A stretch of 64,000 nucleotides of DNA from Merluccius polli (GCA_030340625.1 JAOPHQ010002284.1:95001-159000); one strand, 5' to 3'. Counted from the stretch's first letter, positions 1-14,463 are shown. Program-made: numbers and translations. Notes: generated from the letters alone by a model not told the origin.

Positions 1-300
1 GTTTAAGTGTTCACCAATAAAATACATTTTACTATAGTACAATATATAATATATAGTGTATAGAGTGGAGTCACTCAACCAGTCTGTGATCAGAAATTAT
101 TCTTCCATTCATAACCCGATAGATAGTTTTCTTTATGGGAAAAAATAACATTGAACATATTCTACTCACTATACTCAACTACTACATTTGTGTTATTGTT
201 ATTGTTGGTGATTGATCATTTTGTTTGTTCTTGGTATGAAGTCATTCCTAAATACATAAAACTGAAATTAATGAATGCTAAAGCCATTTGATCCTTATCT

Positions 301-334
301 TTATTTGACTGTATACATGTATACAGTCAAATAA
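301..334. repeat. 34-bp perfect palindrome
   Basis: The sequence reads the same on both strands across 34 bases, centred between 317 and 318 (half-site TTATTTGACTGTATACA). Flanking bases 300 and 335 do not pair, so the palindrome is exactly bounded. It could form a cruciform or be a MITE relic. No function is assigned. Confidence 0.9.
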
Positions 335-470
335 GTATATATGTAATGCTAATCAATGTTGTCAGGTATGATCAAAAGCTTAAAAACTAAAACATTTAGA
401 AAAAGTATATGTTTAAAAGCTGAAATATGCCTTCTTGCAGTGACTTTGTCTTGCAGATCTTAGAGCCTCC

Positions 471-473
<3 letters not shown>

Positions 474-557
<84 letters not shown>

Positions 558-588
558 CGTGCGTGCGTGTGTGTGTGTGTGTGTGTTT
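474..588. repeat. (TG)n microsatellite with a GTGC-type interruption
   Basis: Dinucleotide TG repeat of about 40 units, a short cgtg-repeat segment at 553-569, then TG again. Long predicted reading frames here are repeat artefacts. Confidence 0.97.
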
Positions 589-669
589 CCAGACAAGCAT
601 ATATACTTCTAGATGTGATGACACCTCAAGGTGACCTGGCCCTGGCTGCTGTACCACCCCCTTCCTCCT

Positions 670-671
<2 letters not shown>

Positions 672-756
<85 letters not shown>
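672..756. repeat. (CA)n microsatellite
   Basis: About 42 CA units, complementary to the TG tract about 90 bases upstream. The pair could form a hairpin with a loop of about 85 bases. Followed by degenerate CA sequence to about 793. Confidence 0.97.
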
Positions 757-762
<6 letters not shown>

Positions 763-1001
763 TACACACAGGCACAAACACACACACAGATACACCAAGC
801 ACCACCTTAATGTGATCCTGTGGTGTCCTGGGGCTCCCCAGGGGTCCCTACTAGACATCCAGATGTTCTGAAAAAAACACAGGAGGTAAACAATAGCAAC
901 CCATGACCTTGGCTTGACAGCAGCACCCTTTAGTGTTTGTAGTAAGGCTCTGGTGCTAGAAGTATTTTTTGTATAATAATAGTATATATTATATACTACT
1001 A

Positions 1002-1004
1002 TAA

Positions 1005-1041
<37 letters not shown>
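1002..1041. repeat. (TAG)n trinucleotide microsatellite
   Basis: About 13 units of TAG/AGT, followed by TATTAG and ATT units. Confidence 0.95.
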
Positions 1042-1048
<7 letters not shown>

Positions 1049-1329
1049 TTATTATTGTTCTCCGTATGTACTATACCAAGCTGTTTTTAATCAAAGTCAA
1101 GGTGCAATAAAGGCTTGTTCAAACTTGTAGAAATTCTTCTGGTCAGGAAAACTCGTAATGGATTGATGATTGATTTAATGCTGTTTAATTGGAAATGAAA
1201 TCTCTGGTGATTTGTTAGGCTGCCAATATATTTTAGAGAACAATCGAGCTGACTCAATTTTACTAAAGTGGGAAAAAATGCTCTGTACTTGTGTCTGAAT
1301 GTGTGCTCTATTATGTGGTTGTCCGTTTG

Positions 1330-1334
<5 letters not shown>

Positions 1335-1367
<33 letters not shown>

Positions 1368-1425
1368 ATTCGTGTGTGTTTTGTGGCTGTCCCAAGGTCT
1401 GTGTGTGTGTGTGTGTGTGTGTGTC
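1335..1425. repeat. (GT)n microsatellite pair
   Basis: Two TG tracts (about 1336-1366 and 1400-1424) separated by a short unique segment. Confidence 0.93.
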
Positions 1426-3241
1426 AGTGACATGTGTGTGTGCAGGCCTTTGTGTGTCCATGTGTATAGATGAGCGTGAGTGCGGCGGTGTCTGTGTTTC
1501 GGTGGCTCCCGGTGATGAATGATCTCTCTCTCCGACCCTGCGCTGATCCACATTTTGCAATCGCATTCCTAGTCCACAGGTCAGACCCCTCCGCTGCCAA
1601 GCACCCAAGGGCGTTTGCTCTTGGAAAAATCCAACAATACCTTTGCCCCCCAGGTTGTGATCCTCAGGGAGCCTTTTTACCTTACAGCTCCTCCTTATAG
1701 AGCCATCCTTTTTGTTTTGTTTTCCTTTTTTTTTTTCCCCTGGCGAACATGTGGCCCCACCTCAACAGCAAGTGCTTTGAAGAGCTCCAGAGGAAAGACC
1801 TCTGAAGGGCTCCCGAGTGCCTCCATAACCTTGTTCACCCTCTCCAACTAACTCCATAACCGCCTCTCTGAGTTACCTCTTGTGGGGGTCAAATAAGCTA
1901 GGCTAGCGAGTGGTACGCCAGTTATTTAACCTGACTGGGGGGATTTTTAGTCGTTTTAAATTATTACCCCTTGTCTAAATGAAAAACAACACCACAAAAC
2001 ATTGTTTGTTTCATCCATATTAATGAGCCCCTGGCTGGTGGTATTGCTGGCCCCAGCCTTAAAAACCAGAATTGGCTCCAACAGAACCCAATGAGCTCCC
2101 ATTGGACTGTGGCTGCATAATACTCATTTCAGAATTAAGATTATTAGTAACATTACGTAGTGGTGCCATCAGTACTGATGCCAATTCCCATTTGCTCACT
2201 CTTTTTGGATGACATTTCTTTCCCCCCAAACATTCAAGTCAAGAAAGAGTATCCATTTTACACTTTTACTTTTGGTGATTTTGGCTCAGTCTTGACTTCC
2301 TTGAGCAGTGAGTGAATGGGGGTTTTATCTTGTAAAACACCCATAATTGCAAATAATTCTGAACCAAAGGGTACTCAGTGTCTAGCGGTTGAAGGGACGT
2401 ATTAATATTCAGAGTGACTACACCCGTTGAATGGAAGTCGTGTTCTCTGGACCACGTCTGCTCCATTTGCAACCCCCCCCCCCCCCCCTCCTCTAACCGT
2501 ATTGCTTCTCACCAGAACACAACAATAGCAGCTGGCGGGCTCGTTCTAACCTGTATGTTGTAACGTTATGTACCTGCCCTGGGATTAGAGGGATGGAAAT
2601 AAGAAAGATGCTATAATGCAACTCTCATTCTCACTGAGACCAACGCCTTTTTGTACATTGACTCTGCTTCAGTGTAGGTGTGTGTATGTGTGGTGGTGGT
2701 TTTTGGGGGTGGGGGGGGGGTGGGCGGGGGTACCAGTAAAAAAAAGAAAAAGAAAAGGCTATGGTGGGTGATGGATTGCCTTGCCTCCCAACCCACCAGC
2801 CCAATGATGGGCTCGATTGACCGGTGAAACGAGTCGGCCAAGAGACGCACCACACCCCCTCCTCCTGCTTGGCTGGGTCTGGGTGGGGATGGGGGCGGTG
2901 TTTTAGGTTAGGGGGAGGGCGTTCCCCTCCAGTTGGTGCAGAAGAGAGGGAGGGAGGGTGGGGGGGTGATGCGTTCAAACATTCACAATATTCGTTGTTG
3001 CACATGCAGTCCCGTGAACGGCGACAGTAGGTAGTGGCGTTGTTCGCTGCTGAGGAAACAGCCGCTGCCTGGGATCCTATGGGTGTAGCTTGCTGCTAGC
3101 GCTGTGTCTGCTGGACAGAGACCGGGCCTTCTGGGAGGGATAACTACCAGGTGCACATTATGAGGTCATTATTATTCAATTATGAATGGACTGCAATGTA
3201 ATCCACTTAGCACAATATGGAAACACAGTGGATCAGCCCAG

Positions 3242-3242
<1 letters not shown>

Positions 3243-3280
<38 letters not shown>

Positions 3281-3357
3281 TGCACGCACACACACACAGA
3301 CACACACACACACACACATACACACACACACAGACACACACACACATACACACACAC
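3243..3357. repeat. (CA)n microsatellite, interrupted
   Basis: CA repeats with gcatgcacg, caga and cata interruptions over about 115 bases. Confidence 0.95.
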
Positions 3358-3931
3358 CATTACTAATCCAATAGGGCAATACAAACTTGTGACAGCATGA
3401 CAGCATTTAAAAAAAATAATGTCTTTTTTACAAGCACATTCCTCTGATCGCAACTACAACACATTATGTCCCGTGATCACTAGAGCTCAGATGTAGCGAA
3501 CAGAAAGAAGGATCACAGCTGAAAACATGAGACACAAAAGAGGTGATAGAGGAGAGTAGTGACATCTGTCCATTTGTTTGTGACCATGTCTGTTGTTGCT
3601 CTGGTGGAGACGGTGTTGTGACTGAGCAGGAGGGAAGTGTTCTGTGCAGGAGGAGTATGGAACAAGGCAGGCTCCGAGTTGTGAAGACAGGTTGTTTTTA
3701 TGTTATTAAAGGTAACAAGTGTTGGAGTCGCTTCACAACAAACTGTTCTGCTTTCCCCAACACATTGATGGGGAGACAGCACTGACACATTCAACTGACA
3801 TGGGAGAATTTTCACTTATATAGTTTAGGCTCATTATGAAATTAAGGGATGATGAATGAGTACAGGTATTCCAGTATTAGGCCAAAACAAAAAGTAACTT
3901 TGTGTAATTTTACACTTCGCTCAAAGCATTA

Positions 3932-4037
3932 ATTATGGGTCTGCTGTTTAATGTCCCAGGGCTCGGGCAGCAGACTTATCTCCACTAGTTTAGTCTGCTA
4001 TCCGAGCCCTGGGACATAAAACCAGCAGACCCATAAT
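3932..4037. repeat. Foldback repeat (106-bp inverted repeat)
   Basis: The left arm starts ATTATGGGTCTGCTG and continues TGTCCCAGGGCTCGG. The right arm is its near-perfect complement, ending CAGCAGACCCATAAT, with a short spacer near 3975-3992. Sequence from about 4006 to 4092 recurs at 18588-18672, so this is part of a dispersed MITE-like family. Confidence 0.85.
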
Positions 4038-4369
4038 AACTGTTATGATACCTGTGTTTTTCCTACGATGACACCTGTGAATAGAGTCTATTGTTATGTC
4101 AAATACCATTCACATCATATATTCAATTAGAATCTGAATTTGGCAAACAGGCCTGAATTTGGCAAACCATGTTCTCCACCCCTGCAGCCTTGAACCACTT
4201 GCAGACAGTTTTGAAGTGAGATGAGCTGATCCCAATTAGTGCATTTAAATGTAGTCAGGCTGTAAGTGTTTGGAGGCAAATTCAATTGGAACTTGTAATT
4301 GCTTCCTTAGTTAGATCTGTTTCCTCCTTTCTGGGAGGACAGAATGAGCAACTCATTCTGTGAGTTGCT

Positions 4370-4497
4370 AAATGTTTGCTTGTATGTTGTTTGAAACACT
4401 GTATTGCTGCTATCTTAGCCACAGCTCCCTAGAAAAACAGATCTTGTAATCTCAATGGGACACACCTGTTTAAATAAAGGTTTAATAAAAATAATTA
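4370..4497 (+). repeat. LINE (L2-like) 3' tail
   Basis: It contains tattgctgctatcttagcc, then tctcaatgggac, then ttaaataaaggtttaataaa. This order of motifs is typical of the 3' end of fish L2/Rex-type non-LTR retrotransposons (family knowledge). No upstream reverse transcriptase remains, consistent with 5' truncation. The 5' limit is uncertain. Confidence 0.65.
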
Positions 4498-4961
4498 GTC
4501 AGAAATGTCTTCATTGGTTGGATATTAATGCAAAAATGCATGCAACTAACGCTAGAATAACTTTAAACCAAGATCATGTGACCTCACTCCTATTCATATC
4601 ATGAAATAATTACTTAAGAAATGTGATATTGAATTAACATTAAACCTGTTATAGATCTGTTATGCCTACTTTGGCGGCACAATATGAATGAATAAAGAAT
4701 ACTAATACTGAATGCATACTCAATATCTTTTGATATGTATATACATACATATGTATATCATATAATCATATAACATATATAACAAGAATCAACAATGTTA
4801 AAAACCTCATTCAAATTAAACTTTTGTTATTCATTGCATTACAACCAGGTTTCCACAGAAGTGGCCACACTGCAGCCTTTTAATATAAATATTGACATTT
4901 TAATATCAATATAAGCCATATCATGATTTTAATAGAAAGTCAATATATTATGCAAGTCTTA

Positions 4962-5336
4962 GGGCGTGTTCACACCTAGCGTTTTTTTTTCTGTTTTACA
5001 TTATATTCCTATGTAGCAGAGCGTTTTTGGAAAACGTTCCCTGCTTTTTTTCTCCCGCACCGAGCGTAAAAAAAAGTTGAAAAAAGTTCAACTTTCAGGA
5101 AAAAAGCGCCCGTCGTCAGGTGTTTTTGACAACGGACCAATCACAAGCGGAACATTGACACTTGGATATGTAGTAGGCGAGTAACGTCGGGGTCTAGAAT
5201 GGGTTCATTGCTAGGCGATAGAAAAAAAGCTCTTGGCGCTTTTAGGACAAAAAGCGCTGCCAGCTTTTTTTTTTATTGAATAAACGGTCAGCTCTACTTT
5301 TCCCTATCACAAAAACCGCTAGGTGTGAACAAGCCC
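4962..5336. mobile_element. PIF-Harbinger-like MITE with TTA target duplication
   Basis: The terminal inverted repeats begin GGGCGTGTTCACACCTAGCG and end CGCTAGGTGTGAACAAGCCC, differing at one position. The element is flanked by TTA at 4959-4961 and 5337-5339. A 3-bp TWA duplication and GGGC-type ends fit PIF-Harbinger. No transposase is encoded. The interior has repeated AAAAAGCG and GCGTTTTT words, adding further fold-back potential. Confidence 0.75.
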
Positions 5337-6854
5337 TTACCCTGTAATCAAATTAGGCTATCGGCTGGACACAATGCTTGATTCTATCTTGAATATGAGT
5401 TTTGGTAGTACATAAATGTGAACTTATACATTGCATGTATGTATCACTCTGGTGATCATGAGTTCATACCACAATGCAGCATTAGGTGGTGTTATATTCA
5501 TAATTAACAGCTTTAAAGATAACCAATGCACAAAAGTGCAAAAATTCTATATCAAGTTTTCCCAGGAAAGTGAAGCAAGGAGCCAAGATGGCCTCTGCAA
5601 CAGTGCTTTGAAAGTGACAAATAAATAAAGAAATAACTAAATTAATAAATATGTGTAAATCCCCAAGTGTGGGCCATGGGGCTGATGGAGAAGAGCCCAG
5701 CGGCTTCTTATCAGCCCTCCACATAGCACGTGACACAGGCCTCATACCACATGAGCTCCAGAGATTTCTGCCCTTATTGATTCTCAGAATTATGATTATA
5801 TTCTGCCTGGCGACGGCTGCCCATGTCTCCACGCATCGGGCCGGAGGCTGACAAAAAACTAAAAAAAATCACTATGAAGAGTTCTGGGTGGCAAAATGGC
5901 TTTCAGGCGACAGCTGTCAATCGCATGTCAAAGAGAGCCGAGCATAGCATTTTTTGAGATGCAACGCACACATGAGAGGTGTGTGTGTGTGTTATTAAAG
6001 AGAAAGAGGCAAGATCGGAGGGGGTGGGGCGTGGTGGTGTAAGGGGAGAACGAGTGGGGGGGGGGGGGGGGTTGGGGGGGAGGAGTCATCCATTCCTTCC
6101 CCTTTATCTCTCTTTCTCATTTACTCATCCTCTATTGTCTTGTCTGGTTATCTGTCTCTCTCTTGGTGACTTTCCCATTCTGTACACAGAAACCCTTCAC
6201 TCATGAATAACTCGGCTTATCGGGTGACCCTGGCTCCTGAGCGCTGCCTTCTGGAGGATGTATAGTCCTTTGCCACTGTTTGCCATTTTTGTGGGTTTTG
6301 TCTTATCAGGCAAACGGCATCAGTTAGCTTCTTTCTGTTTTTTTGTTGCTCACCTCAGACGGACAAAAAAAACGGATTCAACGCGCGTGTGTGTGTGGGG
6401 GGGGTTGTGTAAATAAGCATGTGTAAATATGATGCATAGTTCCCTGTTTGCTGTGCAACCCTCCCTAATGTTCTCTGGAAACGCAAACTGAATCGCTACG
6501 CTGGCTGAAAGGGGAAACAAAGGAATGGGTTGCATTGGGATTTACTGACGTCTTCTCCAATGAATAAAACGATGAGGCACGCAGAGACCAGCAGGAAAAC
6601 ATTCCCACCCCATACCTGTTCGCTGACAGAGATTTAGTTTGGCTTGTTGACAGAACAAAACCCTATAATGTTCCAGGCTGGTATAAACTAGGATTATCAC
6701 AAAACACAATTCCTGTAGACGATTTAACAATAAAAATGAACTTGATTCAATATGATTCTCAATAACTGATTCAATATCATTGAACAGATCAGAAATCCCA
6801 TGGAACATGCATCACTTACTTGACCACTTTCCAAAAGATATGAATTAGTAATTC

Positions 6855-6865
6855 ACACACACACA

Positions 6866-6896
<31 letters not shown>

Positions 6897-6903
6897 GCAC
6901 ACA
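6855..6903. repeat. (CA)n microsatellite
   Basis: Degenerate CA repeat with AAACA interruptions. Confidence 0.9.
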
Positions 6904-7417
6904 TATTTCAAAACTACTGTATGTAAGTAAAAGCATCAGAAATGTATGATCTAATGCAATGGAAACTATTGAATTCCATTAAGAATTGTGCAAAATGGCA
7001 GTCTTCAATATTGTTTTTGTACCATAACTGTTACAGACATGTTGCGTACACTTAGCACAAAGCACATAGAGGTTGACATTACAGAGGCATTCATAGTCTC
7101 TGGTGTATAATATAACAGCAGTGTTATATTATACAGAGGCCCCCATCCTCACGTTTATATGAGACCAATGATTCACAAGTACTGTCACACTTTATATATT
7201 TACTAAACAAAATTAGAGAATTGTGGCTTTTTTTTATCATGTTGTATTTAAGATGGGGAGACAAGCCATTAATCAGGTCTTGCAGCAAGAGGGGGGGGGG
7301 CTGGCTCGATTCATCTAAGTCCCCCCCACTTCCTCCTTTCTTCCTCAGTGGTTAACAATGAATGCTAAATAGAAACTAATAGAAAACATTGTCCTCATAG
7401 TTCACTCCACTGAGAAC

Positions 7418-8066
7418 TAAGGCTGCACAATTAATTGTATATTAATCGCGATGACGATATTGGCATCCACAATTAATGGATCGTGGCCGGGTGCCATTAT
7501 TTTGTATGAAAACATTAATAATTGTTTGGTTTTTTTCAATTTGTGGATTTACAGACATGGTATCACCACTCCAGAGCCAAGACAACGTGTATATAAAAAG
7601 CTTGCTCTGGTGGATTACATCCAGGTTATTCATGGATCAATTTTGCCAATCACAGGTGTTTGTTCAATGCGCGTGCTGTGATAAACTAGTTCTGTCTCTG
7701 CTTTACAACACCTCTATGACCAGTGCAGGAACACAAGAGGCTCCACAAGGCAACATTTAAACCACATCATGTTGATAGGCTGTTTTTCCTGGAACAAAAC
7801 TGTATGTGTAACTGACCTTCTTGTTAGAGATACATTCTTTTGATTTGGTGCCATGTGGTGGCATTTTTCTTTTTCTTTAATACAATTAAATTTATATGTA
7901 GAGTTTATTTAGTTGTACGTTTATAAAATACATTATTATTGTGAAGGCAGGTGATCTGTTGATTTACAAAGTGCAATAAGTTCCCCAAAATTGATAAATA
8001 ATCGTGATCACAATATTGAGCAAAAATAATCGTGATTATCATTTTAGCCATAATCGTGCAGCCCTG
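7418..8066. mobile_element. hAT-type non-autonomous element, 649 bp, with 8-bp TSD
   Basis: The ends are TAAGGCTGCACAATTAAT on the left and ATAATCGTGCAGCCCTG on the right, inverted copies of a CAGGGCTGCACGATT-type hAT terminus (left end mutated in the first bases). The 8-bp duplication CTGAGAAC is perfect at 7410-7417 and 8067-8074. AT-rich subterminal segments (TTAATCGCGAT on the left, AATCGTGAT on the right) are also inverted. The reading frames inside show no transposase similarity, so they are treated as chance. Confidence 0.85.
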
Positions 8067-8371
8067 CTGAGAACATTACATCCTTTCTCCATACACACAC
8101 ACATAACTATCATTGGTACATAACTATCATTTTGTGTTTGATCCCCAATAAAGTGCACAGGGAAGACATCTAACCAAAATTCATTGCAATTTCTCTTTTT
8201 GATTAGTTCCAAGTGGGTGCTTTACAGGGACATTAAGCAGAACCACAACAGACATGCGTCTGTATGGAGACTTGTCCACATGTAGACATGAAGACAGATT
8301 TACACTTGTAAAGATTTTTTTTCAACAAAACCCTTATGTGTAATTGTGTAATTCTGTCTTCTCTCTCACTT

Positions 8372-8376
8372 TCTCT

Positions 8377-8440
<64 letters not shown>
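8372..8440. repeat. (CT)n microsatellite
   Basis: About 30 CT units after a degenerate pyrimidine lead-in. Confidence 0.95.
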
Positions 8441-8444
<4 letters not shown>

Positions 8445-10319
8445 ACTCTGTATCCCTACCTCTCACTCACTCTTCTATTAGCCTGTCTCTCTCCCTTGTC
8501 TCTCATTCTGCCTGTATATGCCAGGGCATTTATCAAATCAATTACTGCTGATGGGAGTTCCTCCTAACAGGTATAGCGAGGTGGTGTCTCGCCGCTAATT
8601 CATGCTGTCGCTTTGATGGATTCGCTCCGTTCTGCCGGGTGCCGCGCTCGGCCCGCAGCCCCGCCGAGACGGGAGAGCAGCCAATCTGTCAGGCCTCACA
8701 AGCCATGACTTTAAATATTAGCACGCTGAACATCGACGCGTTTCACGGGGCCACAAACAGGTGCAGCCGCAACAGAACAGTTTTCCCTTTTTTGGCAAAA
8801 AAAATAAATAAATAATACAAATCATAATAGACTATTTTATAATAGCATAGAGCTAGGTCATGACCCTTCCTTTCACTGGCTGGTCCCACATGTCTTGCCG
8901 GAAGACGTTTAGTTACCCAAAATAATGGAAATCTTCAGTCACCTCTTATGAGGATATAGTGCATTGTAGGAGCGAATGCATTCGTAACGTTTATTTACTG
9001 TATTTCCAGAAACATAAGTACACTACCCAGTAACCTTGGCAGTCGTACAGGCTCCCGCTAGCTCAGTAGCCTTTTACAGTCCAGCTCGTAGCGGCTCTCC
9101 CCCCAGCACCGGTTTGTAAAAAAATAAAGCTGCTCACTGTCGAGTCTTGTGGCTTTTTATCAAAATGAGCATGACTCCTTGTTTGCCCTGTGGAGCAAAA
9201 CACTACGGCATGATGTGACAAACCATATCTTGTGTTTTTTGAATGTCTAGCTAATAAAAATAAAAAAGATACTTTTTGTTCATAGACTCCTATAGAAATG
9301 TTTCGAAACTGTGCCACCAGCAGTTCAGCACCAAAGTGGGCTGGACTACTTCCCTCTATAGACCACCCAAGTCTGATGTCATTTGTCTGCCCAAATAAGG
9401 GTTTCTGGCTCTACCGGCCTCACCAGGCAAAAGAAAACTCCACAATATTGCCTAAAAGTATTTACTGTTTTGAATGAATAATAGAGAAAATGACTAAAAT
9501 CGCTAGCATTGTCTAGCTTATCATTTGAAGTCCGACATCAACCATCTTGCGTGTTCTCGTTACCAGCATAGATAGATAACGGTGAAAGACTCACTTCTGC
9601 TACGAGCTCGTTAGCAATTTATTTATTTTGTACAATAAGAATGTAACATATAATAACTGCACCATGTGCTATATTAATTGTCTTGATGATACATATTTAA
9701 AGGGCAAGTTGAAGGGAAAACAAAAAAAGATCACGTGACGACACTTGGGTGATCTAAAGAAAAACAACAAAAACAATGACAACAACTTTGTTTTAACCTC
9801 TCTCTCTCTCTCTCTCGCTCTCTTCCTGGTATTGAATGCTTCTTGTAGTTGTAAATCCCCCCTCTATTAAAACCCACATTATATATTCGACTCAGCTAAA
9901 AAACTATTTGGCTCTCTAAGTCTGGAGTTAATAGCTCGGACAGGAAGGCTGCTCAAAGAAACGTCCACAGCCTGAGTTTAATTGAACGTGTTTGCCATAG
10001 TAAAGATTACTTGCAGTCAGCACATATTTACAGTCTTAGATGGAAGAAGAGGAGCGATAGGGTGCAAAGTTTTTGCCTCCTCCTTAAATGGCCATCTGAG
10101 TGGCAAATGAATAGCCAGCTATGACGCCCTCCTTTTCACTGTAAAAAAATGATATATAAAATATAATAAATGGTTAACAGCTAACAACCCCAATCATTGT
10201 ACTCAGTGGAACGGAGATATGTCTCATCAAATAAACGAGGAGTGTGCATATATGTGTTTTATTTCTTTGTATGGCAGCCCAGTCCACTGACGATTGGCTG
10301 AAAGGAGTGTGACTCATCA

Positions 10320-11150
<831 letters not shown>

Positions 11151-12982
11151 CCCTCTAAGGCTCAATACAGTAAGATAATAGCGTTCTACACACATGGAAT
11201 GAAAAAATAAGGCTGATATCCTATATTCAAATGTTTCCTTTTGAAAGTTGCCATAGTTCTCCATATGAACCACGCCTGTCATCCTGTGGTAACGCAGGAC
11301 GACAGGCCTTTTTCTTCCATGCTGACTGAGTGTTACTTCTGGAGCCCTGGCAGCGCCGTCCGGGACTGCCAGTCCAAAGCCAAGGGACCTGGAATCGCTT
11401 CGCTAGCCTAATCCACCCCCCCCCTACTCCCCTATCCCTCCAACCCCACCCCACCCTCATCCCGCTCGCCTTTTATTTATTTATGTATTTATTTATTTTT
11501 CATTCATTTACATTTTTGCATGCTTGCCAAAATCCGTACTGGAAGCCTGGCTTGATGTGACCGGCTTTAAGTGATAAGGTTGGACATTGCTACAGCTAAT
11601 ACAAGGAGAGCATTACAATAAATACAGCCAACCAGAGCCTTTAGACATCGTGCATCTAGATTTAAATACAGAGAGGAGTTCATCCCAAGTGTCATGAAAT
11701 ACACGGCCATGTTGCCGTCAAGTGGAATAAGTTACGACTCAAGTAGCGTCGAGAGATGTCTAGGGGGGTGGGGGTGGGGGGGGGGGGGGCGGCTTATTTA
11801 GTTATTTCAGTCCAAGAAATACAAAATAAATCACAGATGGTGCCAAATAAAGACAGCTGTTTGTTTGTGTGTTGTTTATTGACGTGCGTGTTCCACTTGA
11901 CATCATTGTGAATGTGTCTTTGTGAACACTTCTTAATTTAGTTTCATGTATCTTCAGGATGGTCTAGTGGTTTGAACACATGGATCTGCTGAGGTCGTTT
12001 ATCATGCACGTTACGCAAGCCTGGCCAATAGTAGAAGACTCCATGTAAATAGCACATTTATAACCCTAATTATGCAATGCAATTAGGACCCTATTATTTT
12101 AAAGATATCATATTTAAACTTTACCATATGTATTAAAGGGCTAGGATTGTGGACATATTGGAAAATGAATGTTCTGTTTATTAATATGAACACAGCACGG
12201 GTTCCTACAGAAGAAAAACAATGGAAAATGGATTTGGTGCTAATGATCCTGGGAGGTTGACCCCATCGCGTGCCGTCGTGTAGCGTAATAACAGTGCGTG
12301 GCCAACACCATTTGAGGGTAAATCTAGCATTGCAAATCCACTTCCCATTTTAGAATTGGGTTGCGTCTGCCCTATACCACCAACCGCAAGTAATTTCCCC
12401 CTTAATCCCCCTCCCCCCCCCCCTTCCTGCACAAGCTGTGTATCAAACACAGTGTGGTGTAAGCTGCTCTGAATATCTCCATCGCAGCACAGCCGGCTGA
12501 TGGGGGGTGGGGGGGGATCTAGTGTTGTGGTGCATTATGTGAATATTTATGTGGGTATTTAACACCTTAAGGATGGACTTTAATAATAATGCTGGAGGCT
12601 GGGGCATGGCTAGAAGCACTGGTGTATTACCTGCTTACTAGTCTGATTTTGCACAAATCAGACCAACGACTTTGATTCATGCTCGGTCAATTTGTGATGA
12701 ACGCTTTGTTTTTGTACCGTGTTAATAGGTAGGCCTACATTAACACACCACATACATGAATGGCATTATATTCTGCAGCATAGTGGACTCTCTCTCTCTC
12801 GTTGTGTATGTTCTACCACAGGCATGGATGAGACAGGAAGGCCTGAAGGCTGAAGGGATTGTGTTGAGATAAAACTGAGAAATAGAATTGTGTTGGAGTA
12901 AAATTGCCTTTTCTTTTCAGACTTGTAAGCAAATCAACAATGATAATCGAGTAGATATTATCGGTCCATGTACAACAAATTG

Positions 12983-12983
12983 G

Positions 12984-13019
<36 letters not shown>

Positions 13020-13107
13020 TACTCGCACTGCTCATACTTATAATCTAAGGGTATGAGTCTTCAGAGGTCCTCGGACCCTCTCGGAGTCTTTCGTCTATAT
13101 ATATACA

Positions 13108-13152
<45 letters not shown>
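12983..13152. repeat. Two (TA)n microsatellites around a short hairpin-prone spacer
   Basis: TA tracts at about 12983-13017 and 13096-13152. The spacer contains tcttcagaggtcctcggaccctc. Confidence 0.93.
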
Positions 13153-13155
<3 letters not shown>

Positions 13156-14463
13156 GCTTTCTGAGTTGGAGCGATTAGCCGTAGCCTTGCCCCATCAGTC
13201 TGCGATGTCCCCGGCCCTGTCCTCCATGATTAATGCTACAGAGAGTTGGTGTGAAAGGCAAACTCGAGAACAATACGGATTTTAAATGGACGATATTCCC
13301 ACAAAAGGCCCACGCGTCGCTGGACAATAGGCAAGGTCTTGACATAGACAAAGCCGCCCCCCTCCGAACACCCCATTGTTCAAATATCAGAGGTTGTTTC
13401 AGAGCAAGAGTCTCTACCAATGAGTGAATTAAAGCAGTGTGTGCTGTTACAAAGTGACTTTTAACCATCTTGCTGCCGCGTATGCAGTGGAGAAATGGTG
13501 ACCTACCATATTCAGTCAGGATGGAACCCATATTTCAGTTGTCAATCAAAGTGTATGACGATAGACAAAACACATCCTTCAGTTTGGAATAGTTACACTG
13601 TGTACACACACAGTTTTGATTGTTATCACATCACAACTTGTTATTTAATTATTCAAGAACCACTCTTGCCGTTTTTGCGACAATTTAATAGAGATACGTA
13701 CACTGCACACATTGAGATGCTATATTGCTATGGCTACTTACGTTTTTGTGACACCCTTAACATGATCTATGCACAGAAGGTGAACTGTCTATAACTGTGA
13801 TAACAGTTTTTGTTGGCTTGCTCTAAAATATAGGGATAACCTACACCTTTTTCAGTTCACTGAAGTAACTGCAACATACGTTTACCCTCCCTGTGTGTGA
13901 GAGTAGGAATCATTTATATCCCAAACATAGCATGGCCCACATCCACTCCATACAGGCAGAAGGGTTATTGTGTTTTGCTTAGTGTCAGCTGAAGCTATAT
14001 AGATATAGATGTAACAACTGTTATACTAATGACATGCATGTTGTTGTTGTTGTTGGGTGAAGCCCTGTAGGAGAGTTCCCAGAGTTTAAGACGATTAGCA
14101 GCCCTCAGGATCACAAGGACACCCCCCTGCTTCCCATTTCTCTGCTTCGATAACGGCGTAAAATAAATAAGTAATATGAAATAAATAAATAAACACCCCT
14201 ATTGGAATGGGCAAGCAGTGGAGATGAATTACAGGATACATTGATGACTGGTGGGCGGCCAGAACCCCCCCTACACACACCCACACACACACACACACAT
14301 ACTCACACAAACACACCCACCCCCAGGGTGCAGACATGTCACAGGCCTTTGATTTTCCTATTAGCAGGGTAACCCCTAGCCTGAACGCACCTGGCTTAGG
14401 ATGTTAAGAGATGAGCACCCTAACCACCTCATCTCCCTCCTATACCTCCTGTTGCTCTTACAC

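Noticed and set aside
396..858. Long frames rich in Thr-His or Cys-Val
   Set aside because: They are translations of CA/TG microsatellites on either strand. The same applies at 1087-1608, 3172-3453, 32138-32560 and 33581-33943.
13175..13531. 118-codon minus-strand frame
   Set aside because: No recognisable domain, no start or splice support, and overlapping frames of similar length; treated as chance.
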